From Bacteroidaceae bacterium (GTDB lineage: Bacteria > Bacteroidota > Bacteroidia > Bacteroidales > Bacteroidaceae), in assembly GCA_017509605.1 (NCBI GenBank), contig JAFWPH010000017.1:1-64000 (forward strand): a stretch of DNA of 64,000 bases. Direction: 5' to 3'. Numbering within the stretch: position 1 is the first letter of the stretch; each line of letters begins with the position of its first letter. The notes beneath the pieces are model-generated. The model was not told where the DNA came from. It did not search any database and saw nothing but the letters and a program-made list of their open reading frames with translations. Position numbers and translations under genes: made by a program. Positions 17,996-26,894 of this stretch are shown here, piece after piece.

Positions 17996-18004
17996 GCAAA
18001 ATTA
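17996..18004 (-). promoter_or_regulatory. -7 promoter element for the membrane-protein gene
   Basis: Minus strand TAATTTTGC, a full TAnnTTTG match, about 108 bases before the ATG. Confidence 0.5.
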
Positions 18005-18142
18005 AGCAATTAATATGATTGATAGCCTATCCCCTCGGCTAAAAAATCGGTTCATCCCTTTCCTTTAACGATAATTTGGATTTCATCCTTTATTAAGTTC
18101 TTTTTTCATTGGTTTTGTATCTGTTTTTAGGAAAAAAGTGCT

Positions 18143-18150
18143 TACTTTGC
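18143..18150 (+). promoter_or_regulatory. possible -7 box before the Gfo/Idh/MocA gene
   Basis: TACTTTGC lies 50-57 bases before the start codon, one base shorter than the consensus. TTTG at 18114-18117 is 25 bases upstream, slightly far. Confidence 0.35.
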
Positions 18151-18199
18151 ATCATCAACCGAGAGACATTTCCATTCGGTTTCTTATTTAAAACACAGA

Positions 18200-19192
18200 A
18201 TGAACATTCTTGACGAAGTCAGATGGGGGTTCATCGGGTGTGGCGAGGTCACGGAGAAAAAAAGCGGACCAGCATTCTCGATGATTGAGGGCTCGAAGGT
18301 CGTGGCTGTCATGAGCCGCGACAAAGATAAGGCACGCTCGTATGCCGAGAGAAATCATATACCTAAGTACTATACCGACCCCCAAAGTCTTATTGCCGAC
18401 AAAAATGTCAATGCGGTATATATTGCTACACCCCCTTCTTCACATGCCACTTTCGCCATTATGGCTATGAAGGCAGGAAAACCTGTCTATGTCGAGAAAC
18501 CTATGGCTGTCAGTTATGAGGAATGCCTGCGCATCAACAGGGTCTCTGCTATGGAGGAAGTGCCATGTTTTGTTGCTTATTACAGGCGGTATTTGCCCTA
18601 TTTCAGAAAAGTGGCTGACTTGCTCAAGTCTGATGCCATAGGGAAGATACTCAATGTGCAGCTGCGTTTTGCTGTACCCCCAAGAGAACTTGACTACAAT
18701 TCCGACAACCTGCCATGGCGGTTGCAGCCGGATATTGCGGGGGCAGGCTACTTCTATGACCTCGCTCCCCACCAACTCGACTTGTTGCAACTCTATTTTG
18801 GTGCCATCATCGAGGCCGAGGGATACTGCTGCAACAGGGCCAACCTTTATAAGGTGGAGGACAGCATCAGCGCCTGTTTCCGATTCGACAGCGGACTGCC
18901 CGGATCAGCCTCATGGTGCTTTGTCGCTCACCAGTCGGCCAGAACCGACAGAATAGAAATCATCGGACAGAAAGGAATGATTTGTTTCTCTGTCTATGAC
19001 TACACACCCATAGCCTTGCACACTGAAGAGGGAAGAAAGGAAATCATCGTTAAGAACCCCGAATATGTGCAACTGCCGATTATCAAAGACGTGGTGGAAC
19101 ACCTTAGGGGGCTTTCTGTATGTGGCTGCAATTCAATTAGTGCAACACCCACCAACTGGGTTCTCGATAAGATTCTTGGAAAACTGGGATGA
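18200..19192 (+). CDS. Gfo/Idh/MocA-family NAD(P)-dependent oxidoreductase
   Basis: 330 residues, no signal peptide. The Rossmann fold begins RWGFIGCGEVTEKK (GxGxxxxx type) and the family's EKPMA motif (substrate/cofactor Lys) appears near residue 97. The C-terminal alpha/beta domain has DLAPHQLDLLQLYFG, whose His is in the usual catalytic position. These enzymes oxidise or epimerise sugars and cyclitols. Sugar specificity cannot be read. The next gene overlaps by four bases (ATGA). Confidence 0.88.
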   Translation: MNILDEVRWGFIGCGEVTEKKSGPAFSMIEGSKVVAVMSRDKDKARSYAERNHIPKYYTDPQSLIADKNVNAVYIATPPSSHATFAIMAMKAGKPVYVEKPMAVSYEECLRINRVSAMEEVPCFVAYYRRYLPYFRKVADLLKSDAIGKILNVQLRFAVPPRELDYNSDNLPWRLQPDIAGAGYFYDLAPHQLDLLQLYFGAIIEAEGYCCNRANLYKVEDSISACFRFDSGLPGSASWCFVAHQSARTDRIEIIGQKGMICFSVYDYTPIALHTEEGRKEIIVKNPEYVQLPIIKDVVEHLRGLSVCGCNSISATPTNWVLDKILGKLG

Positions 19193-20334
19193 AGATGAAG
19201 AAGGGATTGATAGGAATCATGCTCATTATGGCATCATCCACGTGTATGGCAAACGATAGGGACAGTTTGTCGTACACACCCTCCGACACACTCGTCTTCA
19301 CACCTGAGGTGGTGGTGAAGAAGGAAAAGAAAAACATTTTCAAAGGCATTACCAATGTCATGGACCACATCACTGGCTTCTTCATGGGATGCGACACCTC
19401 TTACATCACGCCACAGCTTTATGAGTTCACCGCCCAGCTTGAACTGAGCAACTGGAACGACTTCTACCACATGCAGGCATACGGAGCGTCGAAAAGTATG
19501 GACATCATGTCCGACGCGTCAACGGTGCTCGGTGGATATCTCTATTGGAGTATTTTCGGATACGGGTATTCGGTCAATCTGAGGGACGTGGGAGTAAGGA
19601 GCGGTGAACTTAACGGTACAGGTAGGCGACAGTCGTTCGTCCTGAATACAGGGCGTTTCTTCGCGGAATACTACACGTTCAACTCAGGAAAAACTGCACG
19701 GATCACACGTATTACAGGGCAAGACCTCAAAGGACTCAACACTCGTTTCCGAGGATTACAGTCTTGGTGCACAGGCGTCAATTTCTCTTATATCTTCAAT
19801 CACAATCATTATTCCTGGCCAGCGGCTTTCGGAGAAAACGCTGTACAGAGGAAAAGCTGCGGTTCTTGGAAAGCTGGGTTCACTTACAATAACCAACGAA
19901 TCACGCTTAATGAAGAGGAATTGCCCGATGATATCGCGGAAATTGATTCAACTTTGCTTTTCAGCCATGTTGACTACACGGATTATGCGATCAATTTCGG
20001 ATATGCATACAATTGGGTGTTTAGTCGTAACTGCCTGTTAGCCATATCGCTGACACCAGCATTAGGTTACAGGAAATCCAACATTACCGAGAGCGACAAT
20101 GATAAACTCAGATTGGAGAATCTCAGTACCGACCTTTTTACCAAGGCGAGCCTTTTCTGGAACAACACCCATTATTTCGCAGGTGTGATGCTCGAGTTTC
20201 ATACCTATCACTACAGGAAAAGTAACTTTGGACTTACCAACAACTATGGTACGCTCAAATTCATCGTGGGGCTCAACTTCCTCAAGAAAAGTCAGTACAA
20301 GAAACCCAAGAAGGAGAAGAAGACCAAATCTTAA
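19189..20334 (+). CDS. DUF4421-type outer-membrane beta-barrel protein
   Basis: 381 residues; signal peptide about 1-21 (ends CMAND). 'GCDTSYI' followed by alternating hydrophobic strands ending in aromatic residues over the rest of the protein fits DUF4421, a Bacteroidetes outer-membrane family with no known role. The C-terminus is Lys-rich (KKPKKEKK), odd for a barrel end. The start ATG overlaps the stop of the oxidoreductase gene, so translation is coupled; a second ATG lies two codons in. The gene converges on a GH31 gene with 16 bases between. Confidence 0.7.
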   Translation: MKMKKGLIGIMLIMASSTCMANDRDSLSYTPSDTLVFTPEVVVKKEKKNIFKGITNVMDHITGFFMGCDTSYITPQLYEFTAQLELSNWNDFYHMQAYGASKSMDIMSDASTVLGGYLYWSIFGYGYSVNLRDVGVRSGELNGTGRRQSFVLNTGRFFAEYYTFNSGKTARITRITGQDLKGLNTRFRGLQSWCTGVNFSYIFNHNHYSWPAAFGENAVQRKSCGSWKAGFTYNNQRITLNEEELPDDIAEIDSTLLFSHVDYTDYAINFGYAYNWVFSRNCLLAISLTPALGYRKSNITESDNDKLRLENLSTDLFTKASLFWNNTHYFAGVMLEFHTYHYRKSNFGLTNNYGTLKFIVGLNFLKKSQYKKPKKEKKTKS

Positions 20335-20350
20335 AAACACCGATCCTGCG

Positions 20351-22666
20351 TTATTTCTCCACTCTCTGGATTGTTGTGTCGCCAGGTTTGAAGAGATAAC
20401 CCACACATTTCTTTGCATCTGCCTTGTACGACTTCCATTCTATCTTGCTCCAGTCTATCTGCCCTGTGTGTTGGGCAAGGGGAACATGGGGAATGAGAGA
20501 GCCGTCGCGCACGAGAATCACTGCCGGTATCTTTCCTGTCTTGACCTCACGGAACCCCGATTCATAAACCGAACCGCTTTGGTAGTCTATCCATTTGCCC
20601 TCAGGAAGGTAGCACAAACGGCTCTCACCACTTTCCAACAAAGGGGCTACGAGGATTTGGCTTCCGAAAAGGTATTCATCTTCAATCAACCATGAACCTG
20701 GGTCTTTGGGAAACTCTACAAAAAGGGCACGAACCATCGGCAGACCACGTTCGCAACAGTCCTTGGCCTGGGCATAGACGTAAGGCATCAACTTGTATTT
20801 CAGTTCTGCGCAGTCGCGGAATGCCTTGGTGAAACTCTCGCTGATGAGCCATGGCTCAGTGGGAGGTGCGCCATGGGCACGCGTGTGGGATGAGAGAAAA
20901 CCAAAGGGAAGCCAACGTCGGTAGATGTCTTCCGGAGAAGCAGTCACGAAACCGCCCATGTCGTGGCTCCAGAAAGAAAAACCGCTCAAGCCGAAACTAA
21001 GACCTCCACGCAAGTCACCGAGCAAGCCTGTATTGGTGGTGGCGGCATCACCTCCCCAGTGAAGTGGGTAGCGTTGGGAACCAGCCCATGCGCTGCGGGC
21101 CCAAATCACCCCGTCGCCACTATATTGCTTCACGGCTTCCCATAGGGCTTTGTTGTATCGAAGGGGATAAAGGTTGTGCTCATAAAGACCACCCTTCCCA
21201 CTCGCGTAGAATCCATTTAGGGGGGCTGCCTCGCCGAAATCGCACTTAATGACATCCACACCTTGCTGCACGAGGTGACCGATTTTTTCTTGGTACCACG
21301 CCACGGTCTTGGGATTGCTGAGGTCCAAAACGGCATCCTCGTAGGGCATGCCCCCATTGGCATTTTTAATGTGCATTCCCTCACGGATCAACTCATCGAA
21401 GTAGCGGTTCTTGGGGGTGAAGTAGGGAAGTTGCCACAGGCAAGTGTGGAATCCCATGTCATCCATCTCTTTGAGCATGCCAACAGGGTCAGGGAAACGG
21501 TCATGGGCAAACTCATAATCGCATTGCCAATCCACGCCAAACCAACCTGTGTCGAAATGGATGACGTCGCTCGGTATCTTGTGCTTGCGTAACTGTTTGG
21601 CAATGTCAAGACCTTCTTCTTGGGAAAAATAGGTGATGCGGCTCATCCAAGTGCCAAAAGTCCAAAGGGGGAGCATCGGACTCTTGCCGGTGATGTCGGT
21701 ATAGGCATCCAAAATCTCTGCTGGTTCACCGAAGAAGATGAAGAAGTCTATGGTCTCGTCTGCCATGAACAGACGGTCGGCACCAATGTATGAGGCACCG
21801 AAGTCACAGGTCACAGGCGCGGAGGTGTGCATGAAGATACCATAACCGCGGTTGCTGAAGAAGAAAGGAACGGGCTTGTACTGACCGTCGGTCTCTGGTG
21901 CCTGCGGGTCGGTGACAAACAGGTGAACTTTCTGGCCGGCTTTGTTAAGACTGGTGAACGACTCGCCGCAACCGTAGATGCGCTCGCCCGGAGAAAGCAG
22001 AAATACTGGATTCACAGAACGGGAGTTGTCGCTGCCGCGCTTGATGAACGAAAAAGGAAGCAACTTGACTTGTGTGGAGTCGTTGTCGATGATATGACGG
22101 GTCTGGGTCAGAATCTTACCGCTTTTGTCTTTTAAAACCAATCGCCAGGGGTGTTTCTGAATCTCTACTGTGCCAAACTCGCTTCGATAACTGATGACAT
22201 GACCGTTGTCGCTGCCTTTCCAACTGCGGTCGGTGGATGGCACTCCGCAAAGCATCAGGTCTGTGGCATCGTCGTTCGTGGGTACCACCGGCGTGGTGAG
22301 CATGGTGATACGAACGGTTCGAGGGGAAACGAACTGCAACTGAAGTCGCAAATGTGGGTCGTTGTCGTATTGGGTTTCTGGAAAATCGAGCATTCTCATG
22401 GGCACAGGCCAATAGCCGTTGGTGTTGAAGGCTTGACGAGGCGACAAACGGTAACGTTTCCATTCCAATGTACCTGTGCCTGACTGCAAATCAAAACTGC
22501 ATAGGCTGTCAGCAAGGAAGTAGGTGTTGCTCAGGTCGTAGAAGTCGGTGGACATATCTTTCTGACCATTCATCAGATACTGGACCCCACCATTGGTCTG
22601 TATCTGGCAATATGATGTCAAGGCTGTAAGTGCGAAGCAAGCACTAATAAGTGTTTTTCTCATCAT
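20351..22666 (-). CDS. secreted GH31 glycosidase, alpha-xylosidase-like
   Basis: 771 residues from the ATG at 22664-22666 (MMRKTLIS); a longer frame to 22816 includes the promoter box and is not used. Signal peptide about 1-20. The catalytic barrel has the nucleophile Asp476 in KCDFGE and the acid/base Asp540 in GGDAATT. KxDFGE is the form seen in YicI-type alpha-xylosidases rather than WxDMNE of alpha-glucosidases, so alpha-xylosidase is preferred. GSWLIEDEYLFGSQILVAPLL starts the C-terminal beta region. No sorting-like tail is seen, so it may remain periplasmic. Divergent from the GH2 gene, with which it shares a 379-base intergenic region. Confidence 0.88.
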   Translation of the reverse strand: MMRKTLISACFALTALTSYCQIQTNGGVQYLMNGQKDMSTDFYDLSNTYFLADSLCSFDLQSGTGTLEWKRYRLSPRQAFNTNGYWPVPMRMLDFPETQYDNDPHLRLQLQFVSPRTVRITMLTTPVVPTNDDATDLMLCGVPSTDRSWKGSDNGHVISYRSEFGTVEIQKHPWRLVLKDKSGKILTQTRHIIDNDSTQVKLLPFSFIKRGSDNSRSVNPVFLLSPGERIYGCGESFTSLNKAGQKVHLFVTDPQAPETDGQYKPVPFFFSNRGYGIFMHTSAPVTCDFGASYIGADRLFMADETIDFFIFFGEPAEILDAYTDITGKSPMLPLWTFGTWMSRITYFSQEEGLDIAKQLRKHKIPSDVIHFDTGWFGVDWQCDYEFAHDRFPDPVGMLKEMDDMGFHTCLWQLPYFTPKNRYFDELIREGMHIKNANGGMPYEDAVLDLSNPKTVAWYQEKIGHLVQQGVDVIKCDFGEAAPLNGFYASGKGGLYEHNLYPLRYNKALWEAVKQYSGDGVIWARSAWAGSQRYPLHWGGDAATTNTGLLGDLRGGLSFGLSGFSFWSHDMGGFVTASPEDIYRRWLPFGFLSSHTRAHGAPPTEPWLISESFTKAFRDCAELKYKLMPYVYAQAKDCCERGLPMVRALFVEFPKDPGSWLIEDEYLFGSQILVAPLLESGESRLCYLPEGKWIDYQSGSVYESGFREVKTGKIPAVILVRDGSLIPHVPLAQHTGQIDWSKIEWKSYKADAKKCVGYLFKPGDTTIQRVEK

Positions 22667-22788
22667 TCTGTAACTGCATTTTTGTGAAATAGGAAAGTCG
22701 ATTATGCACAAAGATTCTTCATCTGAATTGTAAAACCTTTGGCAATGACATGCATAAACTAATTGTATAATTGTATTTATACTATTTG

Positions 22789-22796
22789 CAAATTTA
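22789..22796 (-). promoter_or_regulatory. -7 promoter element for the GH31 gene
   Basis: Minus strand TAAATTTG (22796 to 22789), followed by C. It lies upstream of the ATG at 22666 and inside the longer open frame, supporting the shorter start. Confidence 0.5.
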
Positions 22797-22913
22797 TATA
22801 AAAACAATGAAACCATAAGCCCGCTTGGTAAGAAATATCATTTTCTTTAGAGGAAAAATCCGATTCTACAATATCAAATAGATAAATAGATGCCAGTTTT
22901 TTTCTCCTATTGC

Positions 22914-22944
22914 TTGATTTTTTGACAGATTATTCATAATTTCG
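22914..22944 (+). promoter_or_regulatory. possible promoter for the GH2 gene
   Basis: TTG at 22914-22916, 20 bases, then TAATTTCG at 22937-22944 (one mismatch to TAnnTTTG). About 100 bases before the start codon. Confidence 0.4.
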
Positions 22945-23045
22945 CAATTAACTTTATTCTTCCAATTTAACTAACGCTATTTCAATGAGTTCATATTTTT
23001 TTGTTCACATTGATTTCAAGTAAACTAATTAACAAATCATTAGAT

Positions 23046-25454
23046 ATGAAACATTTTACCTCTTTCTTTTTCATGTTTTTCCTGACGGTGGCTATGTTTG
23101 CACAGAATGGAGAACGACGAGTGGATAACATCAATTTCGGATGGCTCTTCCATGAGGGCGACGTCACAAACGCGCAAGCCATCAACATCGACGAGTCAGG
23201 ATGGCGACGTGTCGATTTGCCACATGACTTCCAAATTGAACAGCCTTGGGTGGCACCTGCGGCGGATGAGAAAGCGGACAACACCGACGTGGCAGCCAAT
23301 ATTAAGAGCCGACTCTCAAGCCGTGGATTCAAGGAAATGGGAAAAGGATGGTACAGATATCATTTCACCCCATCCGTCGAAAAGAAAAACTCTCGGGTGC
23401 TTATCGATTTCGGAGGTATCATGTATGTGGGTGATGTCTATCTCAATGGAGAGAAAGTTGGAGGCACAGATTATGGTTACGTGGGTTTTGAAGTCGATGT
23501 CACAGAACGCCTCAAATGGGGGCAGGACAATGTCATTGCTGTAATGGCCGACACCCGAGAACCTGGTAACTCAAGATGGTACACTGGAGGTGGACTGTTT
23601 AGGGATGTGAATGTGGTCTATACGCCAAAGGATCTCTACTTCGAACGCCATCCGCTATATATCACCACACGGGATAATAAATATTTGAGCATCAAAGCCG
23701 AGTTCACCAACCGTTCCCGGGCAAGAGAAACACAGATAAAGGTGAGCGTCTATGATCCCGATGGACGATTGGTCAACGAGGTCACAACGGCAAAAAGCCG
23801 TAACACTCAGTCGAGGACTATGGAGGCCCAGATACCCGAAATCACTATTGCTGAACCTCTGTTGTGGGACACCGAAACACCTCGCCTCTATACAGCGAAA
23901 GTGGAAATCCTCCGAGAGGATGGCACTGTGGCGGATGTGGCAACCGATCATTTCGGCATCCGTACGGTGGAAATCACTCCCAATCAAGGACTGTTGCTCA
24001 ATGGCAAGAAGGTGTTGCTGAAAGGTTACGCCAATCATCATACACTTGGCGCCCTTGGCGCTGCTGCGTATCCTCGGGCCATAGAGAAACGTCTCCAACT
24101 CATCAAGGAATACGGCATGAACCATATTCGCACATCGCATAATCCTTATAGCCGCGAGTTTATCGAACTGTGTGACAAATACGGCATTCTTGTGGTGGAT
24201 GAACTTTACGACAAATGGACCCGGCAGCACACAGCGGGAAGGGTCCCTTTTGAGTACATCTGGCAGTACGATGTGCCTGAATGGGTGAAACGCGACCGAA
24301 ACTCACCTTCAGTGGTACTTTGGAGCCTCGGCAATGAGTTGCAGCAGGATCCCAACCAACCGTTCAATGACTTTGGAGTGACAGCATTCAAGTTGATGAA
24401 GACCTTAATTCAGAGATACGACTCCACCCGTCTTGTCACCGTGGCCATGCATCCCCGTTACCGAAACTGGGAAACAGACTCGCTTCCATGTGACCTCGCC
24501 ATGATTACCGATGTGCAGGCCTATAACTACCGATATATGTATTTCCCCGGTGACGGCAGACGTTTTCCGTGGATGAAGTTCTATCAGAGTGAAGCCGCTG
24601 TGGCCGCTATGGGCGAGAACTATTTCGCCATGGACCTCGACAAGGTCATCGGACTGGCATATTGGGGAGCCATCGACTATCTCGGAGAGAGTCAGGGATG
24701 GCCCACCAAGGGATGGGCACAGGGCGTGTTTGACATAGCGCTTGAACCCAAGCCTAAAGCCTTCTACATGAAGAGTTTCTTCAAGGATGAGGAACCGGTG
24801 GTCCACATCGCTGTGATCGACAACAAGGGCGACCAGATGTGGAACGGTGTGCAGACTGGTAATGATGGCATGAGCGACCACTGGAACCGCAAGCCAGGCA
24901 CCAAACTGCAGATGGTAACCTACACCAATGCCGATGAGGTGGAACTGATCGTCAATGGCAAGAGTCTTGGTACGAAGAAGAACGACAAGACCAATGCCAA
25001 GATGCGCAACCAGATCCGATGGAATGATGTGGAGTATCAAGATGGTTATGCGGAGGCCGTGGCAAAGACCAATGGAAAGGTTGTGGCTCGCCACCGTGTG
25101 GAAACCGCGGGGGAGGCTGTGCGCCTTATTGCTGTTCCTGACAATCCTTCTTGGAAAGCCGATGGCATGGACCTTCAGCATGTCCGTGTCTATGCCGTTG
25201 ACAAGAAAGGCAGGAGAGCATACAATGCACAGCAAGAACTGACCTTCACCGTGGAAGGTGACGCACGTATCGTGGCAGTGAGCAGTGGCGACCACAATTC
25301 CGATGAGCTCAATGTCACCGACCACCGAAAGCTCTACAACGGAAGCGCACTCGTCATTCTCCGGGCGGGAAAGACACCAGGCAACATCACTTTGACAACC
25401 AACGCCAATGGCTTCAAAGCTGTCAAGACCAAGTTCACTACAACCGCAGAATAA
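23046..25454 (+). CDS. secreted GH2 beta-galactosidase-like enzyme
   Basis: 802 residues from the ATG at 23046 (MKHFTSFFF); upstream codons lack signal-peptide character. Signal peptide 1-18. A sugar-binding jelly roll (GWYRYHF, VYLNGEKVGG, SRWYTGGGLFRDV) and an Ig-like domain precede the TIM barrel: NHIRTSHNPYS, acid/base Glu431 in WSLGNE, and likely nucleophile Glu516 in YQSEAA. Later domains resemble DUF4982 and an Ig-like bacterial domain (VRVYAVDKKGRRAYNAQQ). A role in cleaving beta-galactosides from plant or host glycans is family-based inference. Divergent from GH31. Confidence 0.88.
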   Translation: MKHFTSFFFMFFLTVAMFAQNGERRVDNINFGWLFHEGDVTNAQAINIDESGWRRVDLPHDFQIEQPWVAPAADEKADNTDVAANIKSRLSSRGFKEMGKGWYRYHFTPSVEKKNSRVLIDFGGIMYVGDVYLNGEKVGGTDYGYVGFEVDVTERLKWGQDNVIAVMADTREPGNSRWYTGGGLFRDVNVVYTPKDLYFERHPLYITTRDNKYLSIKAEFTNRSRARETQIKVSVYDPDGRLVNEVTTAKSRNTQSRTMEAQIPEITIAEPLLWDTETPRLYTAKVEILREDGTVADVATDHFGIRTVEITPNQGLLLNGKKVLLKGYANHHTLGALGAAAYPRAIEKRLQLIKEYGMNHIRTSHNPYSREFIELCDKYGILVVDELYDKWTRQHTAGRVPFEYIWQYDVPEWVKRDRNSPSVVLWSLGNELQQDPNQPFNDFGVTAFKLMKTLIQRYDSTRLVTVAMHPRYRNWETDSLPCDLAMITDVQAYNYRYMYFPGDGRRFPWMKFYQSEAAVAAMGENYFAMDLDKVIGLAYWGAIDYLGESQGWPTKGWAQGVFDIALEPKPKAFYMKSFFKDEEPVVHIAVIDNKGDQMWNGVQTGNDGMSDHWNRKPGTKLQMVTYTNADEVELIVNGKSLGTKKNDKTNAKMRNQIRWNDVEYQDGYAEAVAKTNGKVVARHRVETAGEAVRLIAVPDNPSWKADGMDLQHVRVYAVDKKGRRAYNAQQELTFTVEGDARIVAVSSGDHNSDELNVTDHRKLYNGSALVILRAGKTPGNITLTTNANGFKAVKTKFTTTAE

Positions 25455-25458
25455 CCTT

Positions 25459-26859
25459 TTATTCCACGCTGATGATTACACGGCGATAGGCGACGAGATG
25501 GTAAGGTCCGTCATCATGGACTTCACATACCAGATGATAAGTCTGTCCATGGGCTTCTGTCGGAACCGTCACAGTGGTGGTAGGGCTCGTCGGATTTGAG
25601 ACAAGGAGTTCGCCTTCACCGATTTCGGGCTGTTGCCACCATAAGAAAAGGAGACCGTCGCCGTCAGGGTCTTTGCTCATGGAGGCATCCAGTTGTATCG
25701 TATGCCCGGCCTTGGCCTGCAAGAAGATGGGTGAAAGGAGTTTGGAAGCCGAATTGACCACAACATGTGGATTACGGTTGCCTTTGCCTTCGTCGGCCCA
25801 CTGCATACGGGCGATAAAGTCATTCAGTTCATCGGGATAGAAACGTCTTTTATAACCGATGCTGACACTCTTGACGGGTTCTTTCCAACTGGTCCAGGCG
25901 GTAGTCAGGGAGTCGGGACAGATTCCACGCTCATGATAGCCTGACCAGCCCGCTTGAAGAGGATCTTCGGGATCGTTCAGACCGTGGGGCATCACGTACA
26001 GGAAACTGGGTGTGTCGCCCTCGACACCCCATTTGTAATCGGGATACGCCCTGCCTAAAGCGCCTTTGCCTTGGATCTGGGTGGCATGCTGTGCCCAGTG
26101 ACGCTTGCCCAGTTCGCATTGTTCCTGCCAAGCGCCTTCATCCCAGATAAACTGTAAGTCATTCTCAAACTCCTTGCGCAGCCATTGGTGTGAGCTGTAA
26201 GCGCGGTCCATTCGCATGCTGTATTGCATGTCCTGGTCGGTGATGGTGAAAATGCGGAACTTGCGGACAAAACGTCTCAGCTCTTCCTTGTCCCTCGTAT
26301 GCTTCACCCGCCAGATGGCTTGGGCCAATGTATTTGCTCCTCCCCATGCAGCCACATAGATAGGTCGAGGGTCGTCTTCGTCGGCAAGACGAATCAACAA
26401 GTCGCTGCCGGGAGAGTCATTGTCATCGCCAATTACCTTGATGCCGCCTCGCTGGCTGCCCATCACTGCACGGCTCCTCACGTAGGCTGCACTGGGCCAA
26501 TAGCCTAATCGTTGACTGCCGTTCTCTTGTTCGAGAGGCAGAAATGACTGTTGGGCGGAACGTTTCATCAGATTTTTGACATCTGTCTGGTAGGCGTCGA
26601 TGACTCGTTGCAAATACACAGCCCATTCCACTGGGTAAGGGTCGCAGTTCCATCCCACCGAAGTAATCAGCGCTTCAATCTCATAAAGGTCGGCGTAGGA
26701 CATCAGCCTCACCATCGACTCCATGTCGTCGGGTTCAACATCGGCGGGTGCGATATCTGTACACACCACAAGACGTGGCTTCCACACTGCCTCGCCTTGC
26801 GCCAACACCGGCATCGATGCCGACAGGAGGAAAAGGATTGTGAGGATTCGGGTTCTCAT
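25459..26859 (-). CDS. secreted DUF1593 protein (nucleoside-hydrolase-like, Sde182-type)
   Basis: Start taken at 26859 (MRTRILTI), giving a signal peptide ending LAQ; the frame extends six codons more. 466 residues. The N-terminal domain reads RLVVCTDIAPADVEPDDMES in pieces: 'TDI...EPDD' is the nucleoside-hydrolase-like acidic motif of DUF1593. GDDNDSPGSDLLI and AWGGANTLAQAI follow. The C-terminal 80 residues form an Ig/PKD-like beta domain (SMSKDPDGDGLLFLWW). Related proteins have been linked to cellulose binding. It is 35 bases downstream of the GH31 protein at 26895-30218 and is probably co-transcribed with it. Confidence 0.8.
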   Translation of the reverse strand: MRTRILTILFLLSASMPVLAQGEAVWKPRLVVCTDIAPADVEPDDMESMVRLMSYADLYEIEALITSVGWNCDPYPVEWAVYLQRVIDAYQTDVKNLMKRSAQQSFLPLEQENGSQRLGYWPSAAYVRSRAVMGSQRGGIKVIGDDNDSPGSDLLIRLADEDDPRPIYVAAWGGANTLAQAIWRVKHTRDKEELRRFVRKFRIFTITDQDMQYSMRMDRAYSSHQWLRKEFENDLQFIWDEGAWQEQCELGKRHWAQHATQIQGKGALGRAYPDYKWGVEGDTPSFLYVMPHGLNDPEDPLQAGWSGYHERGICPDSLTTAWTSWKEPVKSVSIGYKRRFYPDELNDFIARMQWADEGKGNRNPHVVVNSASKLLSPIFLQAKAGHTIQLDASMSKDPDGDGLLFLWWQQPEIGEGELLVSNPTSPTTTVTVPTEAHGQTYHLVCEVHDDGPYHLVAYRRVIISVE

Positions 26860-26894
26860 ACGTTGGGAATAGATCATCTGTAGTGCTAAGTTGC

